Positions 53,039 through 59,737 of a DNA stretch of 64,000 nucleotides are shown one piece after another. Position 1 is the stretch's first letter, and each line of letters opens with the position of its first letter. The DNA is from Hydrocarboniphaga sp. Lineage in GTDB: Bacteria; Pseudomonadota; Gammaproteobacteria; Nevskiales; Nevskiaceae. The DNA lies in NCBI RefSeq assembly GCF_028291725.1, contig NZ_JAQGNT010000036.1, forward strand, positions 1 through 64,000, given 5' to 3'. The notes under the pieces were generated by a model. It worked only from the letters and a program-made list of their open reading frames with translations, had not been told where the DNA came from and did no database searches. A program made the translations under genes and the position numbers.

Positions 53039-54646
53039 GTGGACCCCGACGTGAAAAAGAAAGCTGCACCTGCCGCTGCCGCCAGCAACGCTGCCCGAAC
53101 CCGGCTGCTCGACCAGTACGCGCGCCGCATCGAGCAGGCCGCGGCCCGGGTCTACGACGTCGCCATGATCAGCGCGCTGGAAGACGCGCCCAAGCTCTCG
53201 GCCCGGCTTGGCTGCCGCGTGCTGCTGAAGCGCGAAGACACCCAGCCGGTGCACTCCTTTAAATTACGCGGCGCCTACAACAAGATCGCCCAGCTCGATG
53301 AGGCCGCGCGCGCGCGCGGCGTGGTCGCTGCCTCGGCTGGCAACCATGCGCAGGGGGTTGCGCTGGCGGCGAGGAAGCTCGGCATTGCCGCCTCCATCGT
53401 GATGCCGCGCACTACCCCGGGTATCAAGGTCGATTCGGTACGCAGCCTCGGCGGCAAGGCGATCCTGCATGGCGATGCTTTCGACGACGCGTCCGCGCAT
53501 GCCAGCGAGCTTGCCGAGCAACGCGGCATGACGATGATCCATCCTTACGATGATCCCGACGTGATCGCCGGCCAGGGCACCGTGGCGCGCGAGATCCTGC
53601 AGCAGTTGGCGCCGCTGGGCGTATCGAGGCTCGACGCGGTGTTCGTCTGCGTTGGTGGCGGCGGTTTGCTGGCCGGTGTTGCCGCGTGGATCAAGCAGCA
53701 TAGCCCGAAAACCAAGGTGATCTGCGTCGAGCCGGACGACTCGAACTGCATGGGCGCCGCGCTCGCCGCCGGCCGCCGGGTCCGCTTGCAGCAGGTGGGG
53801 CTGTTTGCCGACGGTGTTGCGGTGCGTCAGGCCGGCACCGAGCCGTTCCGGATCGCGCGCCAGCTGGTCGACGACTGCATCACCGTCAGCGTCGATGAGA
53901 TCTGCGCGGCGATCCGCGACATGTTCAACGAGAACCGCGCGGTGCCGGAACCGGCCGGCGCGCTGGGCATCGCCGGCATCAAGCGCTGGGCGCAGACCCA
54001 TGACGTCAGCGGCAAGACCTACTGCGCGATCGTGTCCGGTGCCAATATCAACTTCGATCGCCTGCGGCATGTCGCCGAACGCGCCGAACTCGGCGACGAC
54101 GCCGAAGCACTGCTGTCGGTGACGATCCCGGAGAAGCCGGGCAGCTTCAAGCGCTTTCTGAAAGTGATCGGTCGTCGCTCGGTCACCGAGTTCAACTACC
54201 GCTACTCGTCGCCGAGCCAGGCGCATATCTTCGTCGGCATCAAGCTCAGCGGCGGATCGGCCGAGCGTGCCTCCTTGATCGATGCACTGCGCCAGCAGGA
54301 CTATCCGGTGCTCGACATGTCGGGCAACGAGATGGCGAAGATGCATGTGCGCTTCATGGTCGGCGGCCGCGCGCCCGGCCTGCACGATGAGCACCTGTTC
54401 CGCTTCGAATTCCCGGAGCGGCCCGGCGCGCTGGTCGATTTTCTGGACGCGGTGGGTGGCCGCTGGAACATTTCTCTGTTCCACTACCGCAATCACGGTG
54501 CAGCCAATGGCCGGGTGCTGTGTGCGCTGCAGCTGCCGCGCGGCCAGCTGGCCGAGTGCCGGCGTTCGCTGGATGAACTCGGCTACGAATACTGGATCGA
54601 GACCGCAAACCCCGCGTACCAGCTATTCTTGGGTACGCAGGTTTGA
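53039..54646 (+). CDS. ilvA: Threonine ammonia-lyase, biosynthetic
   Basis: PLP enzyme of 535 residues making 2-oxobutanoate from threonine for isoleucine synthesis. The PLP lysine K75 is in VHSFKLRGAYNK; SAGNHAQGVALAA and the glycine loop VGGGGLLAG follow. Two C-terminal regulatory ACT-like domains (LLSVTIPEKPGSFKRFLK; RFEFPERPGALVDFLD) identify the allosteric biosynthetic form. Start at GTG 53039; GTG 53051 is the alternative. Confidence 0.95.
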   Translation: MDPDVKKKAAPAAAASNAARTRLLDQYARRIEQAAARVYDVAMISALEDAPKLSARLGCRVLLKREDTQPVHSFKLRGAYNKIAQLDEAARARGVVAASAGNHAQGVALAARKLGIAASIVMPRTTPGIKVDSVRSLGGKAILHGDAFDDASAHASELAEQRGMTMIHPYDDPDVIAGQGTVAREILQQLAPLGVSRLDAVFVCVGGGGLLAGVAAWIKQHSPKTKVICVEPDDSNCMGAALAAGRRVRLQQVGLFADGVAVRQAGTEPFRIARQLVDDCITVSVDEICAAIRDMFNENRAVPEPAGALGIAGIKRWAQTHDVSGKTYCAIVSGANINFDRLRHVAERAELGDDAEALLSVTIPEKPGSFKRFLKVIGRRSVTEFNYRYSSPSQAHIFVGIKLSGGSAERASLIDALRQQDYPVLDMSGNEMAKMHVRFMVGGRAPGLHDEHLFRFEFPERPGALVDFLDAVGGRWNISLFHYRNHGAANGRVLCALQLPRGQLAECRRSLDELGYEYWIETANPAYQLFLGTQV

Positions 54647-54668
54647 GCCTGCCATCAGGGAGTCTGAT

Positions 54669-55313
54669 ATGCGTCTGAAGCTGCTGCTGTCCGCTGTCGC
54701 GCCCGCCGCCGTTCTGGCCGGCGCCCTCCTGGCGATGTTTGCTCCCGCTGCCCAGGCGCAGTCGCTGGCCGGCTTCGTCGATGCGTACTACCTGCCGTGG
54801 ACCGAGCTGAAGAGCAAGGTCGAGGACGACAACGGCAACTCGATCAGCAACACCACCGATGGCGACGGCTATGGCGTCAAGGGCCTGCTGCGTCTGAATG
54901 AGAACATCGCCTTCGACGGCGAATATCAGAGCGCGAACTACGACGGCTCGGCGGACCGCGACAGCTATCGCGCCGGCGCCGGTTACTACTGGCGCTATTT
55001 CGGTATCGCCGCGGACTACATCAACGAGTCGGTCGACGACGGCACCACCAGTGAAGATGCCGACGGTGTCGGCATCTATCTGCGCACCAGCTGGCTGGCG
55101 ATCAAGGGCCTGGCTTTCACCGGCGCGGTCGGCTACGTGCGCCTGGACCGCGACGGCGATACCTACGACGGCTTGGAATACAACGTCGGCCTGGATGTGC
55201 GTCTGAACGACTTCCTCGGCCTGTTTGCCGATTATCGCTCGACCGACCTGAGCCACAGCAACTTCGATCTGCGGCTCAGCGATGCGCGAGCGGGCCTGCG
55301 CCTGGTTTTCTAG
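54669..55313 (+). CDS. Small outer-membrane beta-barrel protein
   Basis: A 214-residue protein with a signal peptide (cut after PAAQAQS) and a predicted eight-stranded barrel. The Asp/Asn/Gly-rich loops (EDDNGNSISNTTDGDGYG; DDGTTSEDADG; DRDGDTYDG) look like surface or calcium-binding turns, and the end LRLVF is barrel-like. It lies 22 bp after ilvA with a poor ribosome site, so it may be read from that transcript. No specific family is recognised. Confidence 0.8.
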   Translation: MRLKLLLSAVAPAAVLAGALLAMFAPAAQAQSLAGFVDAYYLPWTELKSKVEDDNGNSISNTTDGDGYGVKGLLRLNENIAFDGEYQSANYDGSADRDSYRAGAGYYWRYFGIAADYINESVDDGTTSEDADGVGIYLRTSWLAIKGLAFTGAVGYVRLDRDGDTYDGLEYNVGLDVRLNDFLGLFADYRSTDLSHSNFDLRLSDARAGLRLVF

Positions 55314-55319
55314 GCCTGA

Positions 55320-55406
55320 TGTTGGGGTTCGCTGCGCTCACCCCAACCTACCCCCAACCTACGAATGGCGCCTTTGTAGGTTGGGGTGAGCGCAGCGAAC
55401 CCCAAC
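55320..55406. repeat. REP-like palindrome, family 1 (copy e)
   Basis: TGTTGGGGTTCGCTGCGCTC...CCCCAACCTAC, then an extra CCCCAACCTAC, then GTAGGTTGGGGTGAGCGCAG...CGAACCCCAAC. It fills the gap between the convergent barrel and EVE genes. The short extra half-site is unique to this copy. Confidence 0.88.
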
Positions 55407-55425
55407 GATCACCGCCAGATCACCA

Positions 55426-55905
55426 CTAGATCCCCGCCAGCTTGCAGATGTACTTCCAATGCGCGGGCTGTACCGGTGTCACCGACAGCCGCGTGCCTTT
55501 CTCCAGAATCCGCAAGCCGCTCAGCCTGGCTTCATGCTCGCGTAGCGTGTTCAGCAGCACCGGCTTGTCGAGTTTCTGCACGAACTGCACATCGACCAGC
55601 AGCCAGCGCGGTTCTTCCTGCTTGGAGCCGGCGTCGTAGTAGTCGGATTTCGGATCGAACTGGGTCGGATCGGGATAGGCGTTCGAGATGATCTTCATCA
55701 CGCCGTAGATGCCCGGCTCCGGGCAGCTCGAGTGATAGAAGAACGACAGATCGCCTCGCTTCATCTGGTCCCTGAACATATTGCGCACCTGGTAGTTGCG
55801 CACGCCGTTCCAGGGTTCGATCTGCTTGGGTCTGCGGGCCAGATCGTCGATCGAGAACGTGTCCGGTTCGGACTTCATCAGCCAGTGCGACAGTTTCTCG
55901 GGCAT
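55426..55905 (-). CDS. EVE domain-containing protein
   Basis: A 159-residue EVE/PUA-like protein that probably binds a modified base in nucleic acid. Signatures are HWLMKSEPDTFSIDDLA, WNGVRNYQVRNMFRDQMKRGDLSFFYHSS and PRWLLVDVQFV. The ATG at 55905 gives the standard length; the open frame to 56112 overlaps the cyclo-ligase and is rejected. In gammaproteobacteria it commonly follows the cyclo-ligase gene. Confidence 0.93.
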   Translation of the reverse strand: MPEKLSHWLMKSEPDTFSIDDLARRPKQIEPWNGVRNYQVRNMFRDQMKRGDLSFFYHSSCPEPGIYGVMKIISNAYPDPTQFDPKSDYYDAGSKQEEPRWLLVDVQFVQKLDKPVLLNTLREHEARLSGLRILEKGTRLSVTPVQPAHWKYICKLAGI

Positions 55906-55921
55906 GTGATTTTCGAGTTGC

Positions 55922-56533
55922 TCAGGGAGGGAAGCGGATGAGTCCGCGCTCGGTGCAGACCGCGTGCAAGCGCACGTCCCAGGGATCGGCCGGTACGCTT
56001 TCGCACTGCTGCAGCGCGTAAGCATAGCCAAGCAGCCAGGGTTTTTGCCGGCCGTGCAGTCCGGCCAGAAAGCGATCGTAGTAGCCGCCGCCGGTGCCGA
56101 GCCTGTGACCATGGGCGTCGAAGCCGGTCAACGGCAATACGATCGCATCGAGCTGGCGCGGCCTCGCGTGATCGCGCGCGCAAGGCTCGGCGATGCCGTG
56201 GCGGTTGCGACGCAGCTGCGTATCGCTGCGCAACTCGATCATGTGCATGTCGTCGCCGACCAGGCGCGGCACATAGACGCGCACGCCCTGCTGCAGAAGT
56301 CCCTCAATCAAGGGCTCGGTCGACAGCTCGGAGCGATAGGCAAGATAGACCGCGACGCGGCGTGCGTTGCGCGCCCTCAGCGCACGCAGCGCACGACGCG
56401 CACAGCGCGCGGCGTGTTCTCTGCGGATGCGCATCGCGACAGCCGCGCGCTGCTGGCGCAGCCTCCGGCGGAGCTGGCTTTTGCCGTCCACCGGTAAAGA
56501 ATTAAAAGCGGTGCCTCCCACCTGCGCCGTCAT
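55922..56533 (-). CDS. 5-formyltetrahydrofolate cyclo-ligase
   Basis: A 203-residue enzyme (YgfA/MTHFS family) that converts 5-formyl-THF to 5,10-methenyl-THF with ATP. Motifs are SQLRRRLRQQRAA, VAVYLAYRSELSTEPLI, and the signature LPLTGFDAHGHRLGTGGGYYDRFL. The ATG at 56533 follows the 3' end of the 6S RNA, as in E. coli where ygfA is co-transcribed with ssrS. Confidence 0.93.
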   Translation of the reverse strand: MTAQVGGTAFNSLPVDGKSQLRRRLRQQRAAVAMRIRREHAARCARRALRALRARNARRVAVYLAYRSELSTEPLIEGLLQQGVRVYVPRLVGDDMHMIELRSDTQLRRNRHGIAEPCARDHARPRQLDAIVLPLTGFDAHGHRLGTGGGYYDRFLAGLHGRQKPWLLGYAYALQQCESVPADPWDVRLHAVCTERGLIRFPP

Positions 56534-56534
56534 T

Positions 56535-56696
56535 CGCTCGGTACCTTGAGACGAGGTCTCAAGTGGGTGCCGCAATCCGTTTTTCGGGCTTCCCGCCAAC
56601 AGCGCGGGCTTGCACGCCCAAACAGAATTGGCTCCCGGGGTTTGCAATTAGGCTCAAGGGGATTAGAGCAATCGTCGAACACTGCAGGAGACACCG
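56535..56696 (-). ncRNA. ssrS: 6S RNA
   Basis: Regulatory RNA that binds the housekeeping RNA polymerase in stationary phase. Position between zapA and the cyclo-ligase gene is the conserved ssrS site. The minus-strand transcript has a closing stem CUCGGU / ACCGAG, a CCCCUUGAGCC segment typical of the bubble, GGCACCCACUUGAGA and a 3' hairpin CUUGAGAC-CUC-GUCUCAAG. A -10 TATGAT lies at 56707-56702. Ends are estimated; about 162 nt, a little shorter than E. coli (~184). Confidence 0.87.
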
Positions 56697-56800
56697 AGGT
56701 CATCATAACACTGCATTCCCGTGCTGCCCGGATCGCTGCTGCCGCTTGTCGCAAAAGCCGCCTCCGCCCAGCGGTGATGCCTGCGGGCGCAGCGCGATGG

Positions 56801-57136
56801 CTACTCGAGTGTCAGCGTCGAGTCGATGTCGAGACGCATCTGGCGTACGCGCGCCAAGGCCGCGTCATCGGGATGCGCAACCGCATCCGAGCCTTTCAAT
56901 TCCAGCAGTTCGCGCGCGATATTCAGCGCCGCCATCACCGCGATGCGCTCGGCGCCCAGCGCCTTGCCGCGTTTGCGGATCGCGGTCATGCGCTCATTGA
57001 GGAAATCGGCCGATGCGACCAGCGCCTCATGTTCTTCCGCCGGACACATCACCGTGTATTCGCGGCCCATGATGCGCACCGTGACACTGCGTGCGTCGCT
57101 CTTGCCGTCGTTATCTGTGGAGACTTTTGGGTTCAC
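56801..57136 (-). CDS. zapA: Cell division protein ZapA
   Basis: A 111-residue FtsZ-associated protein that bundles protofilaments. VRIMGREYTVMCPAEEHEALVASADFLNERM and AALNIARELLELK show the ZapA head and coiled coil. It starts at GTG 57136, overlapping the previous gene's stop by 4 bp. Gene order with 6S RNA downstream supports the call. Confidence 0.93.
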   Translation of the reverse strand: MNPKVSTDNDGKSDARSVTVRIMGREYTVMCPAEEHEALVASADFLNERMTAIRKRGKALGAERIAVMAALNIARELLELKGSDAVAHPDDAALARVRQMRLDIDSTLTLE

Positions 57137-57327
57137 GGATCCTGCTCGGTTTCCAGCTGCCGCACACGCTCGACGATGCCTTCGATGCGTCGCCGCAGTT
57201 CGCTGTTCAGGGCGACCATGCGATCGCGCTCCTGTTGCGCGCGGCGCGCCTCCAGGCGCGCCTGCCGGTAGGCGGCCGCGAGTCGCTGTATGCGCTGTTC
57301 GAGTTGCTCGAGTTCGGCTTCCAGCAT
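57133..57327 (-). CDS. TIGR02449 family coiled-coil protein (ZapB-like)
   Basis: A 64-residue all-helical coiled coil (LEAELEQLEQRIQRL; LNSELRRRIEGIVERVRQLE), found before zapA in many gammaproteobacteria. It is likely a ZapB-like division factor, but that is inference. On the minus strand TATACT lies about 27 bp upstream of the ATG as a possible -10. Confidence 0.85.
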   Translation of the reverse strand: MLEAELEQLEQRIQRLAAAYRQARLEARRAQQERDRMVALNSELRRRIEGIVERVRQLETEQDP

Positions 57328-57378
57328 GGCGCTGCGCTGCTTGTAGATGTCGCCGCAGTATAGCCGCGGGACGATGAG

Positions 57379-57409
57379 AAAAACCTCTCTCCGGGGAACG
57401 GGAGAGAGG
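57379..57409 (-). terminator. Rho-independent terminator after the Do-type protease gene
   Basis: On the minus strand CCTCTCTCC, an eight-base loop, GGAGAGAGG and five T. It lies 22 bp after the stop codon of the Do-type protease. Confidence 0.88.
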
Positions 57410-57431
57410 CGGGCAGGCGGCAGGATCGGGA

Positions 57432-58838
57432 TCAGCGGATGATCAGGAACAGCGCGCCGGTGCCGCGCTGAATGTGCAGCAGCAGTTCGCTGGCCTTGGG
57501 GCCGGCGAGCTTGCTGAACTGGTCGATGGTCGTCACCGGCTGGCGGTTGACGCTGAGAATCACGTCGTCGGGGCGCAGGCCTGCATGTGCCGAAGCAGAA
57601 CCCGGGGTAACTTCCTTGACCAGAATGCCGCCGGTGCGCAGGCGTTTGGCGGTCGCCTCGTCGATCGCGGTGAAGCTGGCACCGGCCAGCGCCGGATGCA
57701 GCTTGCTGCCGCTGGTGTCGCTGCCGCCTTCGGCCGTCGCCGCCGCCACGTCGGCACTCTTGCCGATCACCACGGTGACGGTCTTCGGCTTGCCGTTGCG
57801 CAGGATGTCGAGATCCACTTTCTCGCCGATGCGCATCAGGCCGACGATGTTGCGCAGTTGCTGGAAGCTGGAGATTTCGCGGCCGTTGACTTTGAGCACG
57901 ATGTCTTCGGACTTCAGGCCGGCCTTCTCGGCGGGCGAACCGGGCAGGATCTGGTTGATGACTGCGCCGCGCGTGGTTGTCAGGCCGAAAGCCTTGGCCA
58001 GAGCCGGATCCAGATCCTGGCCACCGATGCCGATGCGGCCGCGCTCGATGCTGCCGTATTGGATCAGCTGGTTCATCACCAGCTTGGCGAGGTTGGCCGG
58101 GATCGCAAAGCCGATGCCGATGTTGCCGCCGCTGCGCGACAGGATCTGGCTCGGGATGCCGACCAGTTCGCCGCGCAGATTCACCAGAGCGCCGCCGGAA
58201 TTGCCCGGGTTGATCGACGCATCGGTCTGGATGAAGTCCTGATAGCCCGCGCCCATGCCCTGGCGGCCGAGGCCGCTGACGATGCCCGAGGTGACCGTGG
58301 TGCGCAGATCGAACGGCGAGCCGATCGCGACCACGAAGTCGCCGACTTCGAGTTTGTCGGAGTCGGCCATCGTCAGCGCCTTCAGGTCGTCGGCCTTGAT
58401 CTGCAGCAGCGCGATGTCGGTGTCGGGGTCCTTGCCGATCAGCTTGGCTTCGAACTCGCGCCTGTCGACCAGGCTCACCTTGATCGTCTCGGCCTGATCG
58501 ACGACGTGGTTGTTGGTGAGGATGTAACCCTTGGCGGCATCGACGATCACGCCCGATCCGACCGCCTGGGTTTCGCGTTCCTGGGGTTCGTCCGGCACGT
58601 CGAAGAAGCGACGGAAGAACGGGTCCTGCAACAGCGGATTCTGCATCTCGGCCTTGGCCGTGACGGCGATGTTGACCACCGCTGGTGTTGCGATCTTGAG
58701 CATCGGCGCCAGTGACGGCAGCCCTTGCTGCAACGGCAGCCCCTGGGCCTGCGCTTGCGCCTGCGCCGGCAGCGCGGCGAGGTTGAACACCAACAACAGC
58801 GCCAGCGGCGCAACGATCTTGAAGACGGGTCGGAACAT
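57432..58838 (-). CDS. Do-type periplasmic serine protease (DegQ/MucD-like)
   Basis: A 468-residue trypsin-like protease and chaperone with two PDZ domains. A signal peptide is cut after the QA-rich AQAQAQ. The catalytic triad is H111 (TNNHVV), D141 (DTDIALLQI) and S214 (GNSGGAL). PDZ domains cover about 270-355 and 385-465. The ATG at 58838 is chosen, since the longer frame lacks a signal. No rpoE/mucA genes are adjacent, so MucD cannot be told from DegQ by context. Confidence 0.94.
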   Translation of the reverse strand: MFRPVFKIVAPLALLLVFNLAALPAQAQAQAQGLPLQQGLPSLAPMLKIATPAVVNIAVTAKAEMQNPLLQDPFFRRFFDVPDEPQERETQAVGSGVIVDAAKGYILTNNHVVDQAETIKVSLVDRREFEAKLIGKDPDTDIALLQIKADDLKALTMADSDKLEVGDFVVAIGSPFDLRTTVTSGIVSGLGRQGMGAGYQDFIQTDASINPGNSGGALVNLRGELVGIPSQILSRSGGNIGIGFAIPANLAKLVMNQLIQYGSIERGRIGIGGQDLDPALAKAFGLTTTRGAVINQILPGSPAEKAGLKSEDIVLKVNGREISSFQQLRNIVGLMRIGEKVDLDILRNGKPKTVTVVIGKSADVAAATAEGGSDTSGSKLHPALAGASFTAIDEATAKRLRTGGILVKEVTPGSASAHAGLRPDDVILSVNRQPVTTIDQFSKLAGPKASELLLHIQRGTGALFLIIR

Positions 58839-58948
58839 CGGGGCAATCTCGGCAATGACGAAAGGAGCGGAGCGGTGGCGCGCGAACTGCGGCGCGCCTA
58901 GGACCGTATACCGATACGCGAGTTCGCGCGTCGGGACGGCTGGCGATC

Positions 58949-59581
58949 TCAATTCAGACGAATGCGCGGATTCAGGCTGTAGCGGCCGGTGATGCTCGCG
59001 CTGGCCAGCACATGCGGCCGGATCGCAGCCAGTACATCAGTCGCGGAGAACCTGTCATCGACCGGGCAGCGCTCGATGTCGAGCGCGAAGACTTCGAAGC
59101 GGTAGTGATGCGGCACGCTGTCGTTCCACGGCGGACAGGGGCCGTCGTAGCCGAGATAGCTGCCTTCCATATCGGCATCGCCCTTGAACCAGCCGGTGTA
59201 GTCGTTGGTGCCCTGGCGCGAGCCTTCGGGGCCGGCCGGCTGCTGCTTGCCGCGAGCGATCACGCCGTTGGAAGACGCACCTTCTTCGATCGAGCTGACA
59301 CTAGCTGCGATATCGATCATCACCCAGTGCACGAACGCGCTGCGCGGCAGTTTCAGCGGTACTTCGCGATCGTCCTTGTTGACGTCGTCGGCTTTGCTCG
59401 GCGCATCCGGATCGATGCACAGCAGCGCGAAGCTCCTGGTATCGGACGGCACGCCGCTCCAGCTCAGCTCGGGATTCAGATTGTCCGACAGGCGCACGCG
59501 ACCCTTCGGTGCCTTGATTGCGAATGCGCAGCGGCCCGGTACCACGCCACCATCGGGAAAGCTCTTGCTCGTCAGTTTCAT
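58949..59581 (-). CDS. YbhB/YbcL family Raf-kinase-inhibitor-like (PEBP) protein
   Basis: A 210-residue protein with PEBP signatures LNPELSWSGVPSDTRSFALLCIDPDAP, FVHWVMIDI, YLGYDGPCPPWNDSVPHHYRFEVFAL. No signal peptide is seen, so it is probably cytoplasmic. Bacterial members have no settled role. It lies 110 bp upstream of the protease gene. Confidence 0.9.
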   Translation of the reverse strand: MKLTSKSFPDGGVVPGRCAFAIKAPKGRVRLSDNLNPELSWSGVPSDTRSFALLCIDPDAPSKADDVNKDDREVPLKLPRSAFVHWVMIDIAASVSSIEEGASSNGVIARGKQQPAGPEGSRQGTNDYTGWFKGDADMEGSYLGYDGPCPPWNDSVPHHYRFEVFALDIERCPVDDRFSATDVLAAIRPHVLASASITGRYSLNPRIRLN

Positions 59582-59737
59582 GCGGTTCGTCCTGATTGTC
59601 GTTTTATGTTCCGGGGCGTCTGCGTGAAGCAGCGACGGCCGCACTCCTGCGAGCACGATCCGCCGATTATGAAACAGAGCGCCGTGAACCGGCCAGCGGA
59701 TGCGCAGCTGTCGAGCGCATCCGCTGCTGCACGAGCT

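Noticed and set aside
53263-54496. Minus-strand frame opposite ilvA
   Set aside because: Antisense shadow; ilvA carries all catalytic and regulatory motifs.
55906-56112. N-terminal extension of the EVE-domain frame
   Set aside because: It overlaps the cyclo-ligase coding region out of frame and adds sequence absent from EVE proteins.
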